Source: an uncultured Clostridia bacterium (GTDB lineage: Bacteria > Bacillota > Clostridia > Christensenellales > UBA1242). Taken from it: DNA of 5,906 nucleotides. Below the pieces are notes generated by a model. The model was not told where the DNA came from. It searched no databases and was given only the letters and a program-made list of their open reading frames with translations. This document shows, in pieces, positions 1 to 5,454 of this stretch. Each line of letters opens with the position of its first letter. Position 1 is the stretch's first letter. Position numbers and translations under genes: made by a program. The DNA is taken from positions 1 to 5,906 of the forward strand of contig CAKVMF010000065.1 of assembly GCA_934771675.1 (NCBI GenBank), written 5' to 3'.

Positions 1-1
1 C

Positions 2-21
2 AAAAAAAAAAAAAAAAAAAA
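2..21. repeat. A20 homopolymer at window edge
   Basis: Twenty consecutive A residues follow a single C at the left edge. On the minus strand this is a T20 run beginning 5 bases after the premature-looking stop of the portal gene. Even in AT-rich DNA a run of 20 is exceptional; other runs in this window are 8 to 9 at most. It may be a contig-end assembly artefact, a slippage-prone tract, or a real junction. A U-run on the minus strand without a GC stem before it does not make a normal terminator. Confidence 0.9.
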
Positions 22-26
22 GAATG

Positions 27-1259
27 TTATGATAGAATTAGACATAATTTGTTAATTTCATTTAGAAGTTTATCTTCTTCGTGTTCAAGTTCAGTTGGGA
101 TTGATCCTGCATCCAAAAATTTTGGTGGCGTTGAACCATTTCTATAAACCAAAATTTTGCCAGGTGCAAGTCCTTCATATTCCAAATTATCGATATCAAC
201 GGAACCATCTTCAACGCTTAAAACTCCGCTGGTTAACCTTTCAATAAACTCATGTTTTTTATTTTTGATAGCGTTATAGGTTCTTTGAAGTGGAATACAT
301 CTTTCAATAACGCTTGTTCCCCAGAAACAAGAAACTTGTTTCGTTGAAACCTGTTTAACAAAAGGATAAGTTGGTGTTTGATTTTTTCCGTTTTTATATG
401 GCAAAACTCCATCATAAAGCAATCTGTCTTTGCAAATAATTGTTAATCTTCCACTTGGATGCTCACTTGTTGGCTTTTCATATTTTTCAATAAGTAAAAC
501 ATGGTCGTGTTTTTTTGAGTGTGTGACTTTTGTTATGTTGCTTCTGCCAGACATTCCAGATAACATTGATGATTTGTTAAGTTCGTAAATATCAACATCT
601 TCGCCTGATAAGTTTGTGTTCCACATTGAATTTACGGTCTGAACAGGATATGCTCTAGCTTCAATTATTGATGAACAATCTTCAAGTTCGACTGCTCCGT
701 TTGAATCTGGAAATATTTCAAATGGTGAACAAACCGAAATTATAGCATCACCATTTTTAATTTTTTTGCCATCAATCACTGCTGCAATATTTCCAATTGA
801 ATTGTCCCAAGTGATTTTGTAAAAAGCTGTTCCTGTGATTTCACTCCAAGCTGTTGCTGTTGAAATTAATGAGTCTAGTGAATTGTTTTTAATTGAAGTT
901 TGAAGAATGGCTTTAGCAAGTTTTGCTGAATATAAATCGTTGTCGCTATTGCTGTTTGGTTGAACGTCAAGGTTTGGTTTAATTTTGTCAAGCTTTGCAA
1001 GTCTTGCTTCAATAACTGGCGCAATGTGATTAAATACTTCACGATTTTCCCAGCTATATTTTTTTTCGATATCACTAATGTTCCCTGAATTGTCGATATA
1101 TGAAAACTGATTTCCCATATAATAGTTCATATTGAGTTCCCAAGTTTTATCAAAAATTCTTCTTTCGTCTTGGCGTCTTTTAAAGTCTTTTGAAATTGAA
1201 TTTACGATTGCCGCATCTTCAATTTCTGAATAGAAATATTTAATTTTGTTTTTTTTCAT
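27..1259 (-). CDS. Phage portal protein (P22-like/Firmicutes phage type), apparently C-terminally truncated
   Basis: Portal proteins form the dodecameric ring at one vertex of the procapsid, where they dock the terminase and pass DNA. Recognisable features of the 410-residue product are an N-terminal stretch with W-E-L-N-M-N-Y-Y-x-G (about 40-49), the segment from N77 to P101 (N-H-I-A-P-V-I-E-A-R-L-A-K-L-x-K-I-K-P-N-L-x-V-x-P), a later S-P-F-E-I-F-P-D motif, and a C-terminal S-I-P-T-E-L-E-H-E-E-D-K-L-L-N-E-I. The same frame is open back to an ATG at 1388, but that start would cover most of the zinc-ribbon gene. The ATG at 1259 has AAGGAAAG 11 bases upstream and overlaps the previous gene by only 20 bases. 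Family members usually run well beyond 450 residues. Here the frame ends inside the helix that normally leads into the C-terminal part, 5 bases before an A/T20 tract. Frameshift, decay or contig-end error are all possible. Family assignment is by recalled pattern. Confidence 0.85.
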   Translation of the reverse strand: MKKNKIKYFYSEIEDAAIVNSISKDFKRRQDERRIFDKTWELNMNYYMGNQFSYIDNSGNISDIEKKYSWENREVFNHIAPVIEARLAKLDKIKPNLDVQPNSNSDNDLYSAKLAKAILQTSIKNNSLDSLISTATAWSEITGTAFYKITWDNSIGNIAAVIDGKKIKNGDAIISVCSPFEIFPDSNGAVELEDCSSIIEARAYPVQTVNSMWNTNLSGEDVDIYELNKSSMLSGMSGRSNITKVTHSKKHDHVLLIEKYEKPTSEHPSGRLTIICKDRLLYDGVLPYKNGKNQTPTYPFVKQVSTKQVSCFWGTSVIERCIPLQRTYNAIKNKKHEFIERLTSGVLSVEDGSVDIDNLEYEGLAPGKILVYRNGSTPPKFLDAGSIPTELEHEEDKLLNEINKLCLILS

Positions 1260-1422
1260 TTTTATACATGCTTTCCTTAAATAATTTTCTGTATTTTTCA
1301 AAGCATTCTCCACATAAGAAAAGATTTCCTTTGTAATTGTTTGTGTATATAACACATATTGCATCTTGATTACATGTAACAGTATCACATTTCATTCTTT
1401 CAGTTATTATTTTTACTATCAT
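1240..1422 (-). CDS. Small zinc-ribbon-like phage protein (60 aa)
   Basis: This is a 60-residue protein with C12-x4-C17 and C37-x2-C40 (L-C-G-E-C-F), plus an extra C23. The spacing suits a single zinc-binding knuckle or ribbon. The end is lysine-rich. Small proteins of this design are common between terminase and portal genes in phages of Firmicutes; their role is generally unknown, and DNA or protein binding is inference. The ATG at 1422 has GGAG 7 bases upstream, a strong site, so the gene is very likely translated. Its start lies 23 bases inside the preceding gene and its end overlaps the portal start by 20 bases, so it is coupled on both sides. This double overlap also argues against the longer upstream start for the portal. 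A second ATG (residue 10) keeps all cysteines but lacks as good a ribosome site. Confidence 0.72.
   Translation of the reverse strand: MIVKIITERMKCDTVTCNQDAICVIYTNNYKGNLFLCGECFEKYRKLFKESMYKNEKKQN
1271..1278 (-). promoter_or_regulatory. Ribosome binding site deciding the portal start
   Basis: On the minus strand, AAGGAAAG ends 11 bases before the ATG at 1259. The spacing is on the long side. It lies inside the end of the zinc-ribbon gene, so ribosomes finishing that gene could reinitiate here. This site plus the gene overlap favour 1259 over the in-frame ATGs at 1364 and 1388. Confidence 0.55.
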
Positions 1423-1843
1423 TGATAAGCTCCATTATAAGTTTATTTTTTAATTCGATAAGTTCTTTGTCGGTTAGTTTTTCAACGTCTGTTCCGTCTA
1501 TCTTCTTCTCAAAAATCTCAAACAAAATTTTAATAGCGAGCATATCAGGCGGAACAAAATGCGTGGAAGTTTTCTTCTTAGAAAGAGCAAGATCTTGAGA
1601 AATTTGCTGTTTAAGTTTTTTATCATTATCGTTAACATTTTTGCCTTGAGATGCGTTTGTATTGTTGCTTTCTAAAACATCAAAAAAATTAATATTTTTG
1701 CATTTTTGTTCTATATTTTCATTTTGTTTTGATGTTTTTTGCGATTTTTCATACTCAAAGATTTCTTCTGTGTAATAAAAACCATTGGCCTTTTTGATTA
1801 ATAAATCAATTAAATCTTTTTGTGAAAAATTTTTTTTACCCAT
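1400..1843 (-). CDS. Phage protein with H-F-V-P-P-D-M-L-A-I-K motif, possible terminase-small-like or adaptor protein
   Basis: A 147-residue, charged, mostly helical protein. The N-terminus (residues 8-32, Q-K-D-L-I-D-L-L-I-K-K-A-N-G-F-Y-Y-T-E-E) is followed by a low-complexity Asn/Lys/Gln linker (about 35-82), then K-K-K-T-S-T-H-F-V-P-P-D-M-L-A-I-K (89-105), and a C-terminal helix that looks coiled-coil forming (about 121-140). The combination G-Y/F-x-Y-x-E-E near the start and H-x-P-P-D-x-x-A-x-K later resembles small phage proteins near the terminase, some annotated as terminase small-subunit or helix-turn-helix proteins. I recognise the pattern but cannot confirm the function. The ATG at 1843 has AAGG 7 bases upstream and overlaps the end of the terminase gene by 8 bases, so the start is well supported. 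It lies downstream of the large subunit rather than in the usual small-subunit position upstream. Confidence 0.8.
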   Translation of the reverse strand: MGKKNFSQKDLIDLLIKKANGFYYTEEIFEYEKSQKTSKQNENIEQKCKNINFFDVLESNNTNASQGKNVNDNDKKLKQQISQDLALSKKKTSTHFVPPDMLAIKILFEIFEKKIDGTDVEKLTDKELIELKNKLIMELINDSKNNN

Positions 1844-3266
1844 GATTTTGCCTTATTAATCTAATAAGTTTTTCTTTGTCTTTTTGTATCTCTGTTTTTT
1901 CAATTTTTCGTATTTTTTCGCTTGATATATTCATTATGTAATATCTCAATTCATCTAGGCAGTGATCATCAAATTTTACTGGTGCATCATTGCCATTCCA
2001 TCTGTAGCTTTTCATTTCACGTATCAGATTTGTGCAACTGGAAAAAATGAATAATCTAGTTTTCCCATCTATATTTTTCAGATAAGATTTAACTTTTGAA
2101 ATTCCAGCTAAAACATTTTTGTTAACATTTGCATTACATAAAATCCCGTAATTATAAAATAGTTCAGTAACACTTTTTTCTGAAGCTAAAGTTCGTTGGT
2201 TTGCAGCACTATCAATCAATGATTCAATCATTCCATTTGATGCTCTTTTCCAGTTTAATGAATTTGAAATTTCTTCAATTCTACTAGCGTGATATTCAAT
2301 AGTTTTGTTGCTTGCATAATGCTCGGCAACGACATAAACATTTCCATCATAGTCCCTTGCATACCAATGACATGACAATGGATTTGATAACCCAGGGTCG
2401 ATGGATAAATTATCTTGCCAATCTTGTGGAATTTCAAAAGGATCAATTATGTGAATATTTGAATCAAATTCTGGATAAATTAGCCCAGAATCAATTGATG
2501 CAAATTGACCATATTTTCTTGAGTTAATTTCATCACTTGACATTGAAAACGTTAAACGTTCAATTTCTTTTTTGTTCAAAAATGGATTATCTTCCCAAGA
2601 CATAAATTCATAAAAAACTTCGGGATCATTTTTTGAGTTTAAATAGATTTCATCATAGATAAATGTGAATCCTTTTAAAGGAGTCATTGTTCCAAAAATT
2701 TCACCGCATTTGTCAAGGACTCTCATTTTGCATTCATTGTAAATATCTTCAGGAGGTTCTTCATCAAACCACACAAAATCAAGACTTGTTCCTTGAAACT
2801 TTTCCCTACCTTCTTCACAAGACTTAAACCAAATCTTACTGTTTTTTCCAGAAATGTTTTTAACGACCAAACATTCAATAACTCCGCTTTCTGGTGAACT
2901 CTTTTTGCCTGTGTTCATAATAATTTCAACAATGGATGATTTTGGTAGATACTTTAAAATTTTAGCTTGTGCAACTTCTTTTTGTACTCTCGTTGAAAGA
3001 CTGACAACCCAACATTGAGTTTCATCTTTGTTTTTTCTGAAAGGATGTATTCCAAGGGATAACCAAATTGTTTCAACTGCACCGCACTCTGTTTTTCCAG
3101 TTCTGTTTCCACCAAACACCCACCTATTGCGCTTTGTTGATTTGTGAAATAATAGTTGTTTTTGATGAATAATTTTTCCAGTGTTGTAATTGAGTAAAGA
3201 ATTAAGATTTCTATTGTTTATTTCTTTTAAAACCTTTGATAAGGTTAAAATATCTGATTGTTTCAT
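1836..3266 (-). CDS. Phage terminase large subunit (packaging ATPase and nuclease)
   Basis: The terminase large subunit powers DNA packaging into the procapsid through the portal and cuts the concatemer. The 476-residue product is full length for the family. The ATPase half shows Walker A G-G-N-R-T-G-K-T (52-59), Walker B D-F-V-W-F-D-E-E (163-170, with catalytic E169) and a coupling motif G-T-M-T-P-L-K-G (192-199). The RNase H-like nuclease half shows acidic residues D290 (S-I-D-P-G), D352 (I-D-S-A-A-N) and D434/D438 (D-H-C-L-D-E-L-R-Y). All key residues are present, so the enzyme looks intact. It heads the overlapping minus-strand operon that ends with the portal. Its ATG has no SD site. A TATAAA box at 3277-3272 would place transcription start within a base or so of the ATG, so the start may be leaderless or depend on an activator. 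Confidence 0.95.
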   Translation of the reverse strand: MKQSDILTLSKVLKEINNRNLNSLLNYNTGKIIHQKQLLFHKSTKRNRWVFGGNRTGKTECGAVETIWLSLGIHPFRKNKDETQCWVVSLSTRVQKEVAQAKILKYLPKSSIVEIIMNTGKKSSPESGVIECLVVKNISGKNSKIWFKSCEEGREKFQGTSLDFVWFDEEPPEDIYNECKMRVLDKCGEIFGTMTPLKGFTFIYDEIYLNSKNDPEVFYEFMSWEDNPFLNKKEIERLTFSMSSDEINSRKYGQFASIDSGLIYPEFDSNIHIIDPFEIPQDWQDNLSIDPGLSNPLSCHWYARDYDGNVYVVAEHYASNKTIEYHASRIEEISNSLNWKRASNGMIESLIDSAANQRTLASEKSVTELFYNYGILCNANVNKNVLAGISKVKSYLKNIDGKTRLFIFSSCTNLIREMKSYRWNGNDAPVKFDDHCLDELRYYIMNISSEKIRKIEKTEIQKDKEKLIRLIRQNHG

Positions 3267-3271
3267 AAAAT

Positions 3272-3280
3272 TTTATATTA
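3272..3280 (-). promoter_or_regulatory. Possible -10 region for the terminase operon
   Basis: On the minus strand TAATATAAA contains two overlapping -10-like hexamers, TAATAT (3280-3275) and TATAAA (3277-3272), just before the terminase ATG. No convincing -35 is seen at 16 to 18 bases. A late phage promoter that needs an activator would look like this, but so would chance AT-rich sequence. Confidence 0.3.
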
Positions 3281-3321
3281 ATTTTGTAATGTTTATTTTT
3301 CGACAAAAATCGCATTTTTAA

Positions 3322-3335
3322 TTAACTTTGGTTAA
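3322..3335. promoter_or_regulatory. Dyad TTAAC-TTTG-GTTAA, candidate operator
   Basis: Perfect 5-base inverted arms (3322-3326 and 3331-3335) flank TTTG. The dyad ends 2 bases before the TATAAT box of the plus-strand membrane protein gene, so a bound repressor would cover that promoter. It lies within the 83-base divergent interval, so the same site could affect the terminase promoter. Confidence 0.4.
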
Positions 3336-3337
3336 AA

Positions 3338-3343
3338 TATAAT
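3338..3343 (+). promoter_or_regulatory. -10 box TATAAT of a probably leaderless transcript
   Basis: A consensus TATAAT occupies -12 to -7 if transcription begins at 3350, which is the A of the ATG of the next gene. The -35 at 17 bases (3315-3320, TTTTTA) is weak, with 3 of 6 matches. No SD site lies before the ATG. Together this suggests a leaderless mRNA. Confidence 0.6.
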
Positions 3344-3349
3344 GTAAAT

Positions 3350-4345
3350 ATGAAGAAAATATTAATAATTTTAGTTTTGTTGTTGCAATTTTTGCCAAAC
3401 GAAAATCTTCCAAAAGCATCCTGTGCAAACCAAGAATCAACTTGTTATGCAAAGGCTCTTTCGAACTGCACACTTTATAAAAGTTCTGTATTTCAGAACG
3501 AATTTAAAAATATTTGGTTTATAGTTCCTGAAACATATTTTGTGAAGATTTTGTCCACAGTTTCTGAAAATTGCTATAAAGTTCAATATGACAAATTTGT
3601 TGGATATGTTGAAGCATCAAAAATTGTTGTTGCTGAATTTATTCCTAACGTTAAGTCGCTAGAAAATGTTACTTTTGATATAAAGCAAACTTCGGGAACT
3701 CAACTTTGGTCCGCTCCAGATGTTTCGTCTGGAACGATTTTAACAACCATCTCTGCTGGAACAAAAAACATTGATTATATAGCGGAAATTTACGGAACTA
3801 TACCAAGTGGTGGAATTAGCAATTTGTGGTATTATGTTTCATACACACCTGTTTCAAATGCAACCAATTATTATGAAGGTTATATCTATAGCGAAAACAT
3901 AACAAACTTATCAAATATAGCAATAAATGAAGAAAAGAATCCGGAACCAGAGCAAAATAATAATGTGATTGAAAAAGCTGATGATCAAGCAGCTAATTCA
4001 AATAATTATTTTATCTCGTCTTCAGCCAAGACAATAATTATTGCTTTGATATCGGTTCCAATTATCTTGTTAATTTCTATTATTTTGTATAAATTTGTAA
4101 AAAAATTGAAAAATAATACAATTTCTGGTGAATTTTCAAAAAAATCATCAAGTGGTAATTTTAGTGAAAATCAACGTGCATATTCAAATTCATATGCTGG
4201 AAAATCAGTTGAAAGCCCAATTGACAAATTTAAAATGAAATCATTTGTAAGACTGCCTAAAAAGCAAAATTATTCAATTCAAGAAAAATCAAAAAGAGCT
4301 TATCCTGAATTTCCTACATATGAATCTGATGATGATTTGTTATAA
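3350..4345 (+). CDS. Secreted, membrane-anchored protein with SH3-like segments
   Basis: I do not recognise a named family. The 331-residue product starts with a signal peptide (M-K-K, hydrophobic 4-15, likely cleavage after A26; C25 is not in a lipobox). Then come two beta-rich regions. The first (about 36-95) has the bacterial SH3 look, ending Y-K-V-Q-Y-D-K-F-V-G-Y-V; the second (about 107-185) ends Y-Y-E-G-Y-I-Y. An acidic, Asn-rich linker (about 192-220) leads to one transmembrane helix (about 227-248) followed by K-K-L-K, so the tail of about 80 residues (Ser-rich, then basic, ending D-D-D-L-L) should be cytoplasmic. The N-terminal part lies outside the membrane, where SH3-like folds often bind cell wall. 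There is no other ATG near the start, and upstream in frame is a stop at 3323. The gene faces away from the terminase gene and converges on the regulator gene. It may be a phage moron gene (surface modification or superinfection exclusion) or a host gene; both are inference. Confidence 0.9.
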   Translation: MKKILIILVLLLQFLPNENLPKASCANQESTCYAKALSNCTLYKSSVFQNEFKNIWFIVPETYFVKILSTVSENCYKVQYDKFVGYVEASKIVVAEFIPNVKSLENVTFDIKQTSGTQLWSAPDVSSGTILTTISAGTKNIDYIAEIYGTIPSGGISNLWYYVSYTPVSNATNYYEGYIYSENITNLSNIAINEEKNPEPEQNNNVIEKADDQAANSNNYFISSSAKTIIIALISVPIILLISIILYKFVKKLKNNTISGEFSKKSSSGNFSENQRAYSNSYAGKSVESPIDKFKMKSFVRLPKKQNYSIQEKSKRAYPEFPTYESDDDLL

Positions 4346-5017
4346 TTAAAGAGCTTTTTCTAACTCGTCAACTCTACTTTTAACATCATAAACTTTGGTT
4401 GAATTGCTTAGGCTTGAATTTTTGAAATAATCATGAATGATTTTTACAAATCTGCCTTTTAACCATTGCTCCCTTGAAATTTGTGATTCAATGAATCTTG
4501 TTGACCAATTTTTTGATAATGCAACGTGATAGATTTCGTCAATTGTTTTGTCAATTTTTCTGTAAGAGGTTCTTGTTGAAATTCCAAAATACTTTGAAAT
4601 TTCTTCAATGCTCCAATTGTAGATAAATTTTTTTTCAATATATCCGTAATCTCCACTTGTTAAGTTTTTTAATAATTCTTTTGTCATGATATAGATGTTT
4701 AATAGAGAACTTTTTCTCTCTGTCAAATCAATAACTTTTTCAACCTGCCCTTCAACGGTTTTTGAACCATTGAAAATATCGCTTGAAAAGGATACTGTTG
4801 ATGCCTGAATTTCAATAATTTTATCAATCGTTTTAATGATTTCAGGTATTGTTTGATAAGATGAAAGTAGTGTTTTTATCCAGAACTTGAATTTCATCTC
4901 ATCATTCATCGATTTGCAAAAATCTCTAAACAATTCTTTTTTTAACAAATTTTGATTGCTTGTTGTTTCTGCATTTTTTTGTTGCGGGTTTTTCGCAATG
5001 TTTTCTTTGTCTTCCAT
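4346..5017 (-). CDS. Sigma-region-4-like helix-turn-helix regulator, probable phage late-gene type
   Basis: A 223-residue protein. Residues 1-30 are polar. Residues 45-120 are helical with a Y-Q-T-I-P-E-I-I-K-T-I-D-K-I-I segment and E-K-V-I-D-L-T-E-R-K. A helix-turn-helix of sigma region 4 type follows (about 122-160), with S-I-E-E-I-S-K-Y-F-G-I-S-T-R-T-S-Y-R-K-I. The C-terminal part (165-223) is helical with W171, W185 and a coiled-coil-like end. It most resembles the sigma-like, ArpU/RinA-type proteins that sit before terminase genes in phages of Gram-positive bacteria; a terminase small subunit or a host sigma-like regulator are alternatives. The ATG at 5017 has a full AAGGAG 6 bases upstream, the best ribosome site in the window. 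The stop codon directly abuts the stop of the convergent membrane protein gene with no terminator between them, so antisense transcription is likely. Confidence 0.85.
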   Translation of the reverse strand: MEDKENIAKNPQQKNAETTSNQNLLKKELFRDFCKSMNDEMKFKFWIKTLLSSYQTIPEIIKTIDKIIEIQASTVSFSSDIFNGSKTVEGQVEKVIDLTERKSSLLNIYIMTKELLKNLTSGDYGYIEKKFIYNWSIEEISKYFGISTRTSYRKIDKTIDEIYHVALSKNWSTRFIESQISREQWLKGRFVKIIHDYFKNSSLSNSTKVYDVKSRVDELEKAL

Positions 5018-5023
5018 AACTTA

Positions 5024-5029
5024 CTCCTT
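5024..5029 (-). promoter_or_regulatory. Shine-Dalgarno AAGGAG of the sigma-like gene
   Basis: A full AAGGAG lies 6 bases before the ATG at 5017 on the minus strand. It fixes the start and predicts strong translation, in contrast to the terminase and membrane protein genes, which have none. Confidence 0.8.
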
Positions 5030-5104
5030 GGCTGAATTGAGATAAAGTGACGCTAACTTGTGCATCACAATTTTATTCTAATATAATTTTTTTTGAGATA
5101 TTGC

Positions 5105-5116
5105 TGACCCCTGTCA
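5105..5116. promoter_or_regulatory. Dyad TGAC-CCCT-GTCA, candidate operator
   Basis: Perfect 4-base arms flank CCCT, giving a short GC-richer island in very AT-rich DNA about 90 bases upstream of the sigma-like gene. It overlaps a minus-strand TTGACA. Short arms make chance possible. Confidence 0.3.
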
Positions 5117-5267
5117 ATATTTTTAAAAAAAAATTAAAAATATGTGCAAATTGACCAAAAAATTTTTCTCAAGAAATATATTTATTTATGCTCAAGTTAT
5201 AAATTTAGAACGAGTTTGCTTTTGTTTATCCCACAAAACCATTATAAGTTCAAATTTTGCACGGATT

Positions 5268-5283
5268 GTTATTTATAAATAAC
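5268..5283. repeat. 16-base perfect palindrome
   Basis: GTTATTTA is followed directly by its reverse complement TAAATAAC. With no loop it would act as a DNA site rather than an RNA hairpin. In DNA this AT-rich a 16-base palindrome can occur by chance once in several kilobases. Confidence 0.4.
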
Positions 5284-5329
5284 TATAAAATTTCAAAAAA
5301 ATATAATTTTAATTTTATAACAATTGCCC

Positions 5330-5347
5330 ATTTTTAGGGCTAAAAAT
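5330..5347. promoter_or_regulatory. 18-base dyad ATTTTTAG-GG-CTAAAAAT, candidate operator
   Basis: Perfect 8-base arms surround GG. The dyad ends 13 bases before the proposed -35 of the lipoprotein gene, a normal place for an activator or repressor. It overlaps a GCCC/GGGC pair (5326-5329 and 5337-5340) that could instead form a small hairpin, but no T-run follows on either strand, so it is not a standard terminator. Confidence 0.4.
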
Positions 5348-5360
5348 CCTACAAATTTTG

Positions 5361-5389
5361 TTTGCAAATTCGACATTATTTGATAAAAT
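5361..5389 (+). promoter_or_regulatory. Promoter of the lipoprotein gene
   Basis: TTTGCA (5361-5366, 4 of 6 matches to the -35) is 17 bases from TAAAAT (5384-5389, 5 of 6 matches), which has an extended -10 TG at 5381-5382. Transcription would start near 5396, leaving a leader of about 59 bases. A second -10, TATAAT at 5397-5402, lacks a -35 at proper spacing. An inverted repeat TAATATA-N5-TATATTA (5399-5417) lies at the start of the leader. Confidence 0.55.
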
Positions 5390-5440
5390 AAGTAAGTATA
5401 ATATATGTGTTATATTAGCGCAAATGAAACAAACTAAACT

Positions 5441-5447
5441 AAGGTGG
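5441..5447 (+). promoter_or_regulatory. Ribosome binding site of the lipoprotein gene
   Basis: AAGGTGG lies 7 bases before the ATG at 5455 and selects it over the out-of-frame ATG at 5424. Confidence 0.8.
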
Positions 5448-5454
5448 GATTCAT

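Larger units (their letters stand above)
5018..5454. other. AT-rich divergent intergenic region (437 bases)
   Basis: No credible gene, tRNA or riboswitch was seen. The region separates the minus-strand regulator from the plus-strand lipoprotein gene and must hold promoters for both. Visible in it are the SD site for the regulator, a TGAC-N4-GTCA dyad at 5105-5116, an AT-only hairpin with 10-base arms (5117-5126 and 5134-5143), a 16-base palindrome at 5268-5283, an 18-base dyad at 5330-5347, and a likely promoter at 5361-5389. A TTGACA at 5117-5112 (minus strand) matches a -35, but no good -10 follows at normal spacing, so the regulator promoter is unresolved. Confidence 0.7.

Noticed and set aside
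1260..1388. Longer N-terminus of the portal from the ATG at 1388 (43 extra residues)
   Set aside because: It would overlap the zinc-ribbon gene by 149 bases, the extra residues look like out-of-frame translation of that gene, and a ribosome site and ATG exist at 1259.
2263..2279. 17-base sequence shared with 4593-4609
   Set aside because: Both copies encode I-E-E-I-S in two unrelated helical proteins with A-rich codons; it is a coding coincidence, not a repeat element.
2312..2527. Plus-strand 71-codon open frame
   Set aside because: It lies wholly antisense to the nuclease half of the terminase, with no ribosome site or recognisable protein features.
3368..3427. C25 of the membrane protein as a lipoprotein cysteine
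   Set aside because: The residue at -3 is Lys and the hydrophobic stretch ends ten residues earlier, so there is no lipobox; ordinary signal peptidase cleavage fits better.
4459..4656. Minus-strand 65-codon open frame in another frame of the regulator gene
   Set aside because: It is nested inside the sigma-like gene without a ribosome site; the larger frame carries a clear helix-turn-helix.
5117..5143. AT-only hairpin with 10-base arms as a terminator
   Set aside because: It has no GC pairs and would be very weak as RNA; the A and T tracts make it likely by chance.
5210..5266. GTTCAAAT-like T-loop sequence suggesting a tRNA
   Set aside because: No acceptor, D-arm or anticodon stem can be paired around it.
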